From: Lepiota brunneoincarnata
Lineage: Eukaryota; Basidiomycota; Agaricomycetes; Agaricales; Agaricaceae
NCBI GenBank assembly: GCA_023014365.1
Contig: JAEBUN010000014.1
Coordinates: 682,001 to 746,000 of the forward strand
Reading direction: 5' to 3'
Length of the DNA stretch: 64,000 bases
The first letter of the stretch is position 1; each line of letters opens with the position of its first letter. The notes beneath the pieces were generated by a model, which did not search any database, was not told the DNA's origin, and worked only from the letters and a program-made list of their open reading frames with translations. Below, piece after piece: positions 32,862-44,198 of the stretch. The translations under genes and the position numbers were made by a program.

Positions 32862-34217
32862 GTGAGTAGGCAAGAACTCCACACTTTATTTCTACATGCA
32901 AGTGATGGTGGGCAACAAGCACCAGCTTACTTAAGCATGATTAAAATGAGTTCACAGCCAAATTATCACACCACTGTTTAGAATGAAATCTGAATTATGT
33001 ATATTTTGTTGGATTTAGGGAGTCCAGAGCAAGAAAATACAGGGACCCCTTGCAAATGCATGGGGGTTTGTCTCTGTTTGTACCTATTATATACTCCTGG
33101 TAATATTAAGACCATTAAAATGAAATAAACAATAAAAATAATGAGAAACAGGAATAGAGGTAGGAACAATAACTGAGGACCTGAGTCAGCAGAGGGCTTG
33201 ATATTCCTACATATTTTACTGTTCATGTTGACTTAGGGAATATATAACTTCACATTTAAATCACAACTCCACTGACTACTCCCACCTTCCAATATGCCTC
33301 ACTACACAAAACATCAAAAGCAGGCCAGAGAGCTCATGTACTCCTTACAGTATCACAAGGTTTGAGCCAAATGGAAGGCAGCATGTGAGAAGCAGAATAG
33401 ATGCCAACTGAATCCACAGTAATTAATGGTAATTAATCACATGGGTTCTGAATGAATTTTTCAGTGTACAATGATCTATGGTCTTCTCATGGTGTGGGAT
33501 GCAAAATCAATGCTGACACCAGACTCTTGGCTGACATCAAAACTAGCCCTTGACCAACCACTCTAACTCTCCCTATTGGCTGACTCAGTCATAATTGGTC
33601 AGACATTGGTCCCAGCTGACTCAGCAATTTCCCTCAGAATGTGGGCAAAGCTACCCTCATTGAGCATGATTCTGTGTCATATTGCCCCCAGATTTTGGAG
33701 TAACACCAAAGCACAGAAATTGGGTTTGCACCTCATTGAGAACCCCCACTCTTCTTGTAGGTCTTGTAGAAACTCTAAGTCTACTCATAGCATAAGTCAT
33801 AAGTGGAAAACATAAGTAAAAGAGACCGCTCACCTCAGTAGCTCATATTGCAAGTACTGAGTGTCCTAACAGTAAGCTAGGTAGTATATACACTACCTAC
33901 GGATATCCATAAAAGGGTAAGAGCATGCTTGGTGGCTTATAAACAGATCACAAGCGAGTGTCCAAAAGTAGTATGTTGGGGAAAACGGCTCAACAGGTCC
34001 AGTAGAAACTATTCATTGGCCAAGGAGTAAACTCAGATGCAGGTGGCAGTGACAACGCAGAGTAGCACTAAAGTCTAATTACTTAGATATATACCCATCA
34101 CAACTTGGCTGTTAGAACATGATTGATGATAACACTCGTTTTGATCATGCTTAAGTAAGCTGGCACTTGTCGCCCACCATCACTCGCGCGTGACAACGAA
34201 GCATGGAGTTCTCGCCT
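32862..34217. repeat. inverted-repeat-bounded segment across the CpG boundary
   Basis: About 115 bp at 32862-32975 is repeated in inverse orientation at about 34095-34217 (for example CAGCTTACTTAAGCATGAT against ATCATGCTTAAGTAAGCTG). The left arm has lost its CpGs (TGCATGTAGAAATAAAG) where the right keeps them (CGCGCGTGACAACGAAG on the plus strand). The interior 32976-34094 has no recognised gene; a minus frame at 32978-33226 has one hydrophobic stretch (LFLPLFLFLIIFIVYFILMV). It could be a DNA transposon of about 1.36 kb. Confidence 0.5.
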
Positions 34218-34623
34218 ACCGTAGGCCTACTGAGCCACAACAGAAAGTCAAGATGATCTCGGATCTTTGACCTCCTGCAGTGACTTCTGGTACTGCTCTC
34301 GGTGGACGAGTGCTTCTGCCACCAACCGAAGGTTCAGCTGAGAATCCAGGGTTTGCTGCGTTGAATTCCAAAAGCAACGTACGGGTTTCATCGTCAAGGC
34401 CATCCGATCTCGATGGGGACGTTCCCCTCGCCCCTGATGGAGCTGCTGCCAGCCTCCTCTGTGGATCTGTTCCCGTTCCCATTCCTGTTCCCCGCCCCCT
34501 CTGTGGAGCCATTCCTGTTCCCCGCCCCCTCTGTGGAGCCATTCCTGTTCCCCGCCCCCTCTGTGGAGCCGTTCCCCCCCCCCTCGGTGGCGTTGTCCCT
34601 TGACCCTGCAGTCTAGTTGCCAT
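34216..34623 (-). CDS. A-E family, locus A: Gly/Arg-repeat protein with variable C-terminus
   Basis: 135 residues from ATG 34623, which follows the leader end TTTTGGGGG. It starts MATRLQGQGTTPP, then has three 10-residue units of the GRGTGMAPQR type (30-bp DNA repeat, 34480-34572), then a basic Ser/Arg stretch and a short helical C-terminal part. There is no signal peptide or membrane segment. The first dozen residues match loci B and E; the rest does not. The 5' region is nearly the same in all five loci. 34223-34260 resembles the sequence just after the locus-B stop. Function is unknown; nucleic-acid binding would be a guess from composition. Confidence 0.55.
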   Translation of the reverse strand: MATRLQGQGTTPPRGGGTAPQRGRGTGMAPQRGRGTGMAPQRGRGTGMGTGTDPQRRLAAAPSGARGTSPSRSDGLDDETRTLLLEFNAANPGFSAEPSVGGRSTRPPRAVPEVTAGGQRSEIILTFCCGSVGLR

Positions 34624-35375
34624 CCCCCAAAATATCTATGTATCTATTCACTCGAACCTGTTGTTGTTCAACTGTTTTTGGTTGGCTGTATAATTAGTGC
34701 AAATAAAGTGGGAAGCGATTGGGGGAATTGAATAACTTTTTTTATTCACGTCACGCCAAGTTGCTAATTGGTGTGCTGCCAGTGACTGGCCATAGAGATG
34801 GTCGATGCTTGTAGGCTTTGCCAGACGCTAGGGACAGCGTTGAGAAGCGAAGAGAGAGTGATGGTGACAGCGTTGTTTTTCTCGTGGTGTGGTGGCACGC
34901 CTCTTATATGCTTATACTTATACTGGGTTCAGGAGGGCCGAAAAATGTGGAGCTTGTGGCAATCGCAAATTGCACCACTCGTGCAGGGTGCCAAACGATA
35001 TTATCAACTGGATCAGGGTTTGGACTCATGGGTTCTTTTTTTTATCGCATTTGGCTCGATGGGTCGCGGATTTAGGTAGCTCGAGAGCCATTCTGGGTGT
35101 CGGTCCGCTCGAGGTGTGGAACACCTGCTGCACTTGTTGCATCGTGCAGACCAGAATGTTGGTGTAATTTAGTGCTTATTTGTAATTGTTTCTGGCGGCC
35201 CTATGGGTCAACAGTGCCCTGATGGAGGGCATCAGATTGGAGCTAAAGTGGATATTCGTGTATCTGAAGAGAACAAAAGGGAACAAAAGGAACCCTTTCC
35301 TGCCGAACGCCTCCAATTCCATGATCTGCATCTCAATCCTTGATACGGAACCCCACGAGGCAGCACGGGGCCATC
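34624..35375 (-). promoter_or_regulatory. shared 5' region, locus A (promoter and leader)
   Basis: Conserved with loci B, C, D and E. On the minus strand it has a TATA box (CATATAAGAG, 34901-34910) about 280 nt before the ATG, then a leader with CTCTCTCTTCGCTTCTCA and TTCCCACTTTATTTG. It ends TTTTGGGGG-ATG. Upstream of the TATA box, homology continues for about 450 bp. Conservation is higher here than in the coding part. Confidence 0.7.
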
Positions 35376-38209
35376 TTGAGCTTTCAATCATTTGCCACGC
35401 GGTACCATGAGGTTGCGAGGTTAAATTCCTCGCAATTTTGAGAAAAGAACACCAATGACAACGAGAAGATGGGGGACATACCCATGCTACCTGTGCATAG
35501 CTCACTGCTACAGTTGCCGATACAGACATTGTCCAAATTTTACGAAAGAAGTATTGATCTGGTACTAGTTCACACGGACCCTATGTTGTACACCATCACA
35601 CCGGCTAGCTAATAGTAAAGGAAGCGAAGATATGGGGTTTATCTTGGCCTGCCGCCGCTGGTTGGCGCCCACCGATGGCAATGAGAGTAATGACAATTAC
35701 CCCTGCATTGCGTACTATAGCTGCTATGCCATCCACTCTGGCGCCTAACTCTCGAGCAGCCCGGGTATTATCACTGCAATTAGGGACACATTTCGAGTCC
35801 TCCCAACATCAATACTTCCATCAGCTCGGACTGCTCGTTTGACCTCAAAGCCCCCTGCACACTATAAATATGCAGTTTGATGTCATCTCGCATTTCGGGG
35901 AAGGTATATGCACGTTCCCGTGGAAAGGGGAGCGACAGGAGTGGCATGCCCGGGAAATTTGACAGAAAAGCAAAACTTTGGCAATGAATGAGCATGTAAA
36001 GAATCATAGAAAAATGTGAAATCCGATAACAAATTATGTAGATACAGACAGACATGAGCATGCCTCGGAAATATATGGCCCTTGGGGTACACGATGGTTT
36101 GCCCTATCTAAGCACAACCAAGTTTGCATCTGAGGCTTGCATCCCCCCCAGGAAAAAATAATCGAATGTGTTCTGGGGATTGCGCCTCGGCTGCCTTTCA
36201 GTAGGCATCCAAAAGCTATCTCCCACTGTTCCTTATCCGACTGCTCCTCGTACCATCTCAAACTTTCCTGACACTCACCAATGTCCTTGACTCCATATCC
36301 GGCACCCTTGGATCCATGTCCAACTTGCTCACCGCCTGATGATTATCCGTAAATGGGAATGAGTTGGCCCCGGATTCCTGCTGGCCTGAAGAGTGGTAAG
36401 AAAGCGAGTGCAATTGGGTCCATCAGTTGCGAATTTTATCCAGGAGAGTGAGACGGAAGCAACGAAAGAGGGCGAGAGGGTGAGAGTCGAAAACTTGGAT
36501 AACTCGGAGATAAGGAGGGGAGCTTTTCTCGATTTTGTAATACATTCTTGTAGCGAGTTTTTACACTACGAGGCGATGTTTTTGGATGGGAAAAGAGCAG
36601 TTTGAAACACGAGGAGAAAAGAAGAAAAAAAGTCCCCACGGAATTTTGTAGGGGAATTAGTAACATGTGGTTTTACCAGGGAAGAGAGGAAAGATATGAG
36701 AGACAAGGAACGAGAAAGTTGCCTACGCGAGCCGTGGCTTGCGTGAGGTGACCACATGTGCTAGTGGGTCGCGTTATGTGTGTTTCAAGTAGTGAGCGGG
36801 CTCGGAGCGCGTGGGTGTCGTGGTTGTCTCCACGATCTCGTCTGGATTAGTGGAAGAGGGGATGGTGGGCGCCGCCATGCGAACAGCCGTTGTCCATCCC
36901 CACAAGCCTGACTTGACATCTCCCCTCTTCCACCTCTCTAACACGCTAAAGGACATATTTCCAACATACCGCGTGTTCATAGGACACTGCAGAACAACAT
37001 CAGATATATGGTCATTAAAAATCTTTGTTAATCTATGTAGCATTATCTTCTTCACCTTTCTTTTTCCTCCCTTTACTCTTCCATATTCCTAGAGCGTGAA
37101 TGCCCCATGTACTCAGTAGGAACAACAGCTAATCTACAACTTTTAACTCGCTCTCGACATCTCTTCCCTCTTCTCTCTGATTCCTTCTCTGTCTCTCGCC
37201 TGTTCTTCTTCCCCAGTCTCGTTTTTACGTTAAATGGGTGCCTCAACATTTGGGATATATTTGTCTTGCACCCGCCCATTGTCTCATATCACATCAAGTC
37301 CACGCGCAGGGCGGTTCCTCGACAAACCGGCCACCGCCGTGCAACTCTACCGTACGACTACCTATTCTACCGGGTTGGAATATAAGCGACAGACAAATGC
37401 TGTTGCACTCACGTCCCAAAGTTCTTTAACACTCCATCAGCCATCCCTTCAGTGGCACCGTGTGGGGATAGTCCGGACAGACGGGGGGACATGATCTGCC
37501 TCGGGTTGCGTTACTAGACTTACAGCTTGTTGGCTCCGGAATAACGGAGCGTGAATATTGAGAGACCCACCCAAATTAACCTGTCAAACTCGCTCGATTG
37601 CTCTCCAATCTCCCGTGATCCCCAGTGTCTCTGGAGGTGCGGACTGCGCGTGTTTGGCGAAGTCCCGGAGGGATTCACAAAGACATATACTGATTTTTGG
37701 TTATCTTCTCGGGCCCTCTCCCCTTCACTTTCCTGATTTCATTGTATCTTGACCTATTATTAATGCTTCCCATTCGTTTTACGCTGATCTTTACTGCTAG
37801 AATATCGCAATTTTCCAGTGACTCATTGATTCACTCAGTTCTACTTTTCCACCTACCGGGTCCATGCCTGGGGTGACAGATATATGCTGCCACGCTTGCG
37901 CTCTCCCTTCCACTGACAGCACCCCTGCCAATACAGACCGATGGCAAAGGCCGCCATTGTAGCCCGGTCCCCCCCCAGCTTATCCTTTCACCTCCGGAAC
38001 TCCACTGGTTGGCTTGGTCACATTTGTTAATCACGGAGTTCCAGGGCCCTGATCACACATTATAGCATTTTACAAATATGAAGGTTTTAGGACGAAACGT
38101 AGATCGTGTCTCCTTTGAAGCAGAATATTGCTTTTGCTGCTAAACTAGCTAACCTGTCTCGGAGGCCTAATGAGCAACAACAGAAAGTCGAGATGATCTC
38201 TGTCATCGA
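35376..38209. other. intergenic region without a supported gene
   Basis: Only short frames. 36034-36261 on the minus strand (YEEQSDKEQWEIAFGCLLKG) is the most protein-like but stands alone. GA-rich and CT-rich strings at 36450-36720 and 37150-37230 look like promoter-type pyrimidine tracts. 38163-38200 is the short segment shared with the 3' part of locus A. Confidence 0.4.
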
Positions 38210-38644
38210 TCAAGGCACCGCGAGCCGCAGCATGCCACGTTTTTGGGCGACCTGCTCCCGCTTTGGTTTTATCTCCTGCCTTATCTTCGCTTGCTTTTGT
38301 TCGCCGACCGTTATCAGGTCCTTCACAGCTTGGGGCACCTCATCTCCCGGTTTTCTGTTCTCGAAATACTCCTTAGCGGCCATTGCCTCCGCGATGGCAT
38401 CCAGTTCCTTGTTTATCTGATCCGACCGATGATCAATTGCCCGTACAAGCGATCGAATATCCTCGCTCGCCGATGGAGCCGTTCCCCGCCGCCTTGGTCG
38501 ACCCGTTCCCGTTCCCTGCCCGCTCGATGGAGCCGTTCCTTGCGCCCTCAATGGAGCCATTCCCCTTCCCTGCTGCCTCTGTCGAGCCGTTTCCCGCCCC
38601 TTCGATATTGGCGTTGCCCCCTGACCCGACGATCTAGTTGCCAT
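38210..38644 (-). CDS. A-E family, locus B: low-complexity N-terminus, helical C-terminus
   Basis: 144 residues from ATG 38644. It starts MATRSSGQGATPISKGRE, then has Gly/Arg/Gln/Ala/Pro-rich imperfect repeats to about residue 70. A charged helical tail follows (EDIRSLVRAIDHRSDQINKE ... then EAMAAKEYFENRKPGDEVPQ), ending Lys/Arg/Gln-rich. The N-terminus matches A and E; the tail is unlike theirs. No known domain is seen. The codon ATG is placed exactly as in A after TTTTGGGG. Confidence 0.6.
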   Translation of the reverse strand: MATRSSGQGATPISKGRETARQRQQGRGMAPLRAQGTAPSSGQGTGTGRPRRRGTAPSASEDIRSLVRAIDHRSDQINKELDAIAEAMAAKEYFENRKPGDEVPQAVKDLITVGEQKQAKIRQEIKPKREQVAQKRGMLRLAVP

Positions 38645-39420
38645 CCCCAAAACCTATTTACTCGAACCCGTTGTTGTTCAATTGTTGTTAATTGACCGTA
38701 TAATTAGTCCAAATAAGGTGGGAAGCGGTTAGGACGACTCGATAACCTTTTTATTCACGTTACGTTCACTTGCTAATTGGTGCGCTGCCAATGACTGGCC
38801 GCAGAGATGGTTGATGCTGGTAGACCTTGCAAGATGCTTAGGAAGAACGCTGAGAAGCGAAGAGAGAGTGATGGTGATTGCGTTTTTTCGTTTCGTGGTG
38901 TGGTGGCAAGCCTCTTATATATGCGTCTAGTTGTACCGGGTTCAGTGAAGCCGGAAAATGCAGAGCTTACGGTAATTGCAAATCACATCACTCGCGCAGG
39001 GTCCCAAACTATCATTTTTCAAGTATTATTATCAACTGAATCAGGGTTTGAGCTCATGGCTTTTTTTCTTTATCGCACTTGGCTCGATGGGTCGTGGATT
39101 TGGGCAGCTAGAAAGTCATTCAAGAAAGTCATTCAAGGTGTCGGTCCGCTCGAGGTGTGCAAACACCTGCTGCACTTGATGCACCGTGCAGCTCAGAATG
39201 TTGGTGCAGTTTTGTGCTTAGTTGTAACCGTTTCTGGTGGTCCTAAAGGTCAACAGGGCTCTGGTGGAGGGCATCAGATTGGGGCTAAAGTGGATATTCG
39301 CGTATCTGAAGAGAACAAAAGGGAACAAAAGGAACCCTTGCCTGCAGAACGCCTCCAGCTCCATGATGCGTGGCCTCATGCCTGATACGGAACCCCACAA
39401 AGCAGCACGGGGTCAGGCCA
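38645..39420 (-). promoter_or_regulatory. shared 5' region, locus B
   Basis: Homologous to the locus-A region over its whole length. The TATA box is ATATATAAGAGG on the minus strand (38912-38923), about 270 nt before the ATG. The far end GATACGGAACCCCAC is shared with A, D and E. It is immediately followed by a copia RT fragment. Confidence 0.7.
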
Positions 39421-39426
39421 TCGTAT

Positions 39427-39530
39427 CTCTCGCTTGTTGCCTCACTCGATTTTGAACTCCGTCAAATCGACCTTGTAGACGCCTACCTCCAAGGGCACCT
39501 CGGTGAAGAAATCTATATATAAAACTCCCG
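39427..39530 (+). pseudogene. Ty1/copia reverse-transcriptase fragment
   Basis: Reads FELRQIDLVDAYLQGHLGEE followed by IYI, the standard copia RT block (consensus of the type L-R-Q-I-D-V-V-x-A-Y-L). Only about 30 codons survive, followed by a stop. Confidence 0.75.
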
Positions 39531-39599
39531 AAACGTGTTGACACAATTCGGAGCAATGGTCGTTCAGACCGAGTATCACGTTGGAAACAAAATGGTACA

Positions 39600-39875
39600 A
39601 ACGAGACTCTGGGTGAGTGAGAGACCGTCGGGGGACTTTAGGAAGAGAGTGGGAAAGAGAGAGAGAGAGGCGAGAGACTGAGAGAGTGAAACTGTAGGTC
39701 AGGAAACTGTAGTCCGTTACGCTGTAGCCTATCGTAGGCCTTTGGCACTGGAGACATCCTCGTCATCAGGAGCTAAGGTATCTAAGTACAAATGGACTAC
39801 TTAAATACCTAAAGAAAATATGTGCAGGGGCGGATTCTGCACACAGGCGAGTTTCCTCCCTCACAATAGATTGAA
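39600..39875. repeat. dispersed repeat end, inverted relative to 52681-52890
   Basis: Matches the reverse complement of 52681-52890: TGTGCAGGG..GGATTCTGC, GGCGAGTTTCCTCCCTCAC, ACGCTGTAGCC and GAGACATCCTCGT all recur in order. It is probably one end of a transposon whose middle is not preserved here. Its relation to the copia fragment next to it is unclear. Confidence 0.6.
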
Positions 39876-41034
39876 GCAAGCTAGATGCCAGTGGAAAATA
39901 CAACTTAAAGGTATTACGAGGGCTTGTCTTTACTCAAACATCTACAGACAACTTCCTGTATATTCTCTGAGTCGATGAAGAAACAGCACTTAACCTTTGT
40001 AGGATTATTTCCTTCAAGGAAGATCTTACCAACCATTTGGCAATTACGGACGCCGGGGACCTTCACGATATCCTCGCCATCCAGGTTATTCGAGATCGAC
40101 TAAACCGAAAGAGAACCGGTTGATCTAGACAGCGATTACCTCGCCAGGGTGAGCTTATCAATATATTGACTGTATGTATAGTCAAAGGTGAGTGACAAAG
40201 CTGGGGGGACACGACCAAGTTTCAGTCTTCAACTCGCCAAGACTCTTCAATCCGAGTACGTGCGTTCATGTTCCTCCTACAGATTTTTACGATCGGTCCC
40301 GTGAGTTGTCAACCAATGTTTGAGGGTCACTCTTCGCCACATCAGATGCCTTGCTCTATTTGAGAATTCAATTTCGACACAATCACCACAAGAGAGCCCA
40401 GCCTAGACAGTGGACAAAACATCAGATACCACGGTCTCTCAACGCAACCATAGCACCAACCTCGTGGCCTCAAGAAACTTTTGAGCAATTCGCTTCACTA
40501 GACGACACGCACTGGCATACTTAAACACCAATTTCCAGCAAACGTCATTCCCTGCCACCCACGGAACCATAACCACAAGCTGGTTAATGACTCTCTTTAG
40601 AAGCTCCAGAACGTACGGAATCCGTTGCGCAAAAGAATGAAATACAAAAGTGACGGGGAGGTGTCTGGCAATATAAAATAGCTCTTCAACGTCCAAGGAT
40701 CGAACAGGCGGCGGGGAATGGCGGCGTGTTATGGCTTGAGGGACAAGCTAGGCCTTGGCGTGAAGGTCTGTTTCTGCCTGCATGCGGGATGAATCTCCCC
40801 TTTCTTTCCGGCAGATGGAGCCCGGGGAAAGCCCTTTGGCGCGGGAAGAGAGAGAAGGGCGTCGAAAAATGGTTTGCAGGCTTGAGACTGGCCGAGGTCG
40901 TTGTAGAACGCCGAGATGGGGGGACTTATGCGGGTTTCGCCCTTGCGAAGGGGCTCATCAGAGGGCTTAACCGCTGCCCTAACCCGCCTTGGCTCATGTA
41001 GCGACAGAATTAGACTACCTAACTTAGGATGGCT
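39876..41034. other. repeat-derived sequence with unclassified frames
   Basis: 40255-40420 resembles 53460-53595 in the same orientation (shared CCAATGTTT, TTGACACAATCACCA and CCTAGACAG). A minus frame at 40439-40696 (85 codons, starting DVEELFYIARHLPVTF) and a plus frame at 40726-41001 have no recognised domain. Being next to a probable LTR, they may be transposon parts. Confidence 0.4.
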
Positions 41035-41470
41035 GTGGGGGAGTATGAAACAATATATTAATTGATCTGCCGGACCGGCTAGCGCGCCGGGGTGCCTCCG
41101 GGACCCCGTACAGGTAGGTAGGAAGGGGGGGGCTGGGCCTGGGGCATCCCTCCCACTCGGGACCCCTCACGGCATGGTTACCTGATGAGAGGCCGGCCCA
41201 CTGCGTAGTCTTTACACTACGGCTTTTTCGTCTGTCTGTCTGTGTGTAATTCCTTAGCCAGATCCTTACTTAAGCATCGGGCTGGCCGTCTCCGAAGATA
41301 GGGCAGCAAGCTGCGAAAGTGAGAGGTCTTGGAATCGAATCAAGAGGCGGGATCAAACAGAATCCGGGAACTACGAGGTCCTACACGTTTATGATGGATC
41401 AACGTCGAACAGAGTCTCAGAGAGATCGAAATGCCGAAGTCCGACGAGGAACAAACGAAAGTTGAGGTGA
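41035..41470 (+). repeat. probable 3' LTR preceded by a polypurine tract
   Basis: GTGGGGGAGTA (41036-41046) followed by TGAAACAATATATTAATTG has the layout of a copia polypurine tract and LTR start. The right border is not resolved. The leader of locus C lies a short distance downstream. Confidence 0.35.
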
Positions 41471-41476
41471 TTACAA

Positions 41477-41674
41477 TTACCCTGGATTCACGTATGGTTC
41501 ACCCGCCCACTCGCATATCTTCTTTATTTGATCGTTAACACTGAACAACACCCTCACCGTTTCCTTGTCTGGTCCGCCCCGCACCATCGTCCTCTCTACC
41601 GCCCGCCTCACCCTAATTGTCTGGCGCTTGACCGCTTTGCGCGTCATCCGCTCCGAGGGCTTTTTTTTCCTCAT
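41477..41674 (-). CDS. A-E family, locus C: short basic protein, canonical start lost
   Basis: 65 residues from ATG 41674 (MRKKKPSERMTRKAVKRQ, then Arg/Val-rich, then a helical end NDQIKKICEW). In A, B and E the leader ends in ATGGCAACTAG; here the same position reads ACGCCATCTG, so the usual start codon is gone and the first ATG is about 20 bp further on. No repeat-rich segment remains. It may be a truncated or dying member. Confidence 0.4.
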   Translation of the reverse strand: MRKKKPSERMTRKAVKRQTIRVRRAVERTMVRGGPDKETVRVLFSVNDQIKKICEWAGEPYVNPG

Positions 41675-41689
41675 CAGCCAGGTTTTCAG

Positions 41690-42255
41690 ATGGCGTCCCC
41701 TAAAATCTGCGTATCTATTCGCTTGGCCCCGGAGTTTCTCAACTGTTGTTAATTAACCGTATAATTAGTGCAAATAAAGTGGGAAGCGATTAGGAAGATT
41801 CAACAACATTTTTTGTTCGCGTCACGCCAAGTTGCTAATTGGTGCGCCGCCAGTGACTGGCCGGAGAGATGGTCGATGCTCGTAGGCTTTGCCAGACGCT
41901 AGGGGCAACGCTGAGAAGCGAAGAGAGAGTGGTGAGGATGGCGTTATTTTACTGGTGGGTGTAGTGGCACGCCCCTTATATGCTTATACTTATACCGGGT
42001 TCAGGAGGGCCGAAAAATGCAGAGCTTACAGTAATTGAACATCATACCACTCGCACAGGGTGCCAAACGATCATTCTTCAAATATCATCAACTGAATCAG
42101 GGTTTGGACTCATGCCTTCTTTTTTTTATCGCACTTGGCCCGATGGGTCACGGATTTAGGTGTCGGTGTGTAACACCTGCTGCATTTGGTGCATCGTGCA
42201 GGTCAGAATGATGGTGCAGTTTAATGTTTAGTTGTAACCGTGTCTGGTGTCACTA
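41690..42255 (-). promoter_or_regulatory. shared 5' region, locus C
   Basis: The same leader and TATA arrangement (CATATAAGGGGC on the minus strand, 41970-41981) as A, B and D. Homology breaks at about 42255. The outer part of the block (GTCAACAG, GAGGGCACCATATTGGAGC, TATCTGAAGAG) reappears at 42600-42745 in the opposite orientation, so locus C has suffered an inversion or rejoining. Confidence 0.65.
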
Positions 42256-43056
42256 GAAAGGAAAGTTGAAGAATGACACATGATATGTGCGCTCTCTGAG
42301 GTTCCTGATCCGCAATCGTCACAGGTTCGTCACTGAGGTTCGTCCTCTGAAATCCACGGGGGGTGGCATATGATGACTATTACTACCATTCAGGTGACAA
42401 TGAGACAATATGGTTTCTCTGTATTTTAACTTGCTGCAGGTGAGCTATGTATGTGCAGCAGCACAGGTAGCGGGCCCTCTGGTGGGATTTCTCGTCGTCG
42501 TTGGGGTCGTCCTCTTGAAGTCGTGGGGAATCCAACTTCGCAACATCATGGTGCCACGTGACAAATGATTCCTAGCTCATGATGGCCTGCCCCATGCTGC
42601 TTTTAGTATTGGGGATGGGGACGGACGCCATGGGTATGGAGGTGTTCGGAAAGGAATGGGTTCCCTTTGTTCTCTTTTACTCTCTTCAGATACCCTTGCT
42701 CCAATATGGTGCCCTCCACCAGAGAGGTCTGTTGACTGTGTGAAGTGTTGGATGCCGTGTCGGAGTTCGACCCCCGGCCTTGAGCTGAACTACAGAGTTT
42801 GAATAGATTAACCTGCGAATCATCCCGAAACCTTGCTCCGTCGCACGCCAAAACCCCTGCCAATTCAAAGCTTGTCGTATCTCATTATATATGAACTTCC
42901 AGATATTGGCGGTTCTGATATACAACCAGGTATGTGAGAGAATACCTCCACACTAGAAACCAAACGGTTCCATCCCGACCTTTGATGTCCGCTCCATTCT
43001 ATATAAAAAATTACTCAAGGGCTCGGAATATCCATGAATCACTTGCAAAGTTGGAA
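42256..43056. other. intergenic, including the inverted outer block of locus C
   Basis: 42600-42745 is an inverted copy of the distal part of the A-E 5' block. The remainder has no supported gene. Confidence 0.45.
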
Positions 43057-43711
43057 TTAGTCTACTAGTCCACCTCGGCCTTTGGTCGCCGCTGCTCGCT
43101 CATAAACTACTTTCCAGTTCCTGCATTTCTGAGGCTCTCGAACTTGGACAGCATGCGCCCCGTTTGGGTCCACAACCCTTTCCAACTTCAAATCCGCCCG
43201 GCACATCACCATCTGGCGGATGTAGTTCAAACAATGAAGAGTAAGCGCGCTGCGCGTCTGGTCACCGCCCTGAGCTCCATCAATGTAAGCCATTCGAATG
43301 ATGTCTAGACACTGGAGCTGATGGAACATGGATAGCGTATAGGACTCTCTGTCCCGCCCAAGGAGAACCTGACCCTTCAATGGTCCTGGAACCAACATAT
43401 CCCATTGCTTGTCCGCAGTCGAGCCGTTCAGCTGATAGTTGACCGTGTTTTGAACATCGAGCATCACAAGGGGAAGCCCCCCTAGGTCCCACATATATGA
43501 AGGGCCAATGGGTGTAAATCCTTCGTGGTGGGAATCCTGTTGGTGAGTGCTGAACGAGAAAGCTGTATTTTCACGACGTACTTATTTTCACCGAATCAGA
43601 CGCACGACTACCCTCCTTGAAAGTCCGGAATAGGTTGTGGTACCCAGACACAAATGTGACAACGACTATGACAGAGACGAACGTGCAAATTGAGCTGGGT
43701 GTGAGCGTCAT
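43057..43711 (-). CDS. UstYa-type (DUF3328) protein with altered HxxHC motifs
   Basis: Two exons, 43711-43592 and 43536-43057, joined in phase 0 across a 55-nt intron; 199 residues. An N-terminal membrane anchor (SICTFVSVIVVVTFVSG, residues 7-23) precedes the DUF3328 domain. UstYa-family enzymes carry two HxxHC copper-type motifs and oxidise peptide side chains in fungal RiPP and related pathways. Here the first motif is HQLQC (second His replaced by Gln) and the second reads LTLHC (first His missing), within the usual contexts MFHQLQCLDIIR and LHCLNYIRQ. The gene may thus encode an inactive or altered member. The intron donor (GTGAAA) is weak; a GTACGT donor nearby would break the frame. It lies 0.5 kb from, and divergent to, the next gene. 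Confidence 0.75.
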
Positions 43712-44198
43712 TGAGTGCTGTCCTGACACAAACAGGGAAACCAGTTGGTTATACTTCGATCACCAACTTCTTGGCCGGGAGCATGACCCCACTACACACA
43801 AAACCTTTCGAAAGCAACATCAGGCCACTAGGCAACAGCACGCCGCTAGAATGACCAAAGCTACGTGGTAGCCGTGGGACTAGCCTAGGAAGTCCGTGAT
43901 CGCCTACGCTCGTACTTCTTTTGTTTCCGAGATGCGGAAATTAGGGTGGTGCTAATACCCATGTGCCCCTTGTGGGCAGATCAGATATGCTATCAGATCG
44001 ATCCTTTGGGCTTCTACCAGCTTCTACTATGCAAATGCCCCACTTGTATGTAAGTTTTCGCACCACACATTCACTTCTGGCGTGGTGCCATCTGAGCGTT
44101 GAATTTTTCTGAACCGAGACGAGCCGCAGAGCCCCACCTCTCAGGAAGAATTACTACATCCCTGGCGCATATACAGGGTGATTCCAACAAGCAAAACC

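Noticed and set aside
32978..33226. Small membrane-protein gene
   Set aside because: One hydrophobic stretch in decayed CpG-poor sequence, with no supporting exon or homologue.
35395..35440. Possible tRNA T-arm (CGAGGTTAAATTCCTCG)
   Set aside because: The loop is not a T-loop consensus and no acceptor or anticodon stems pair around it.
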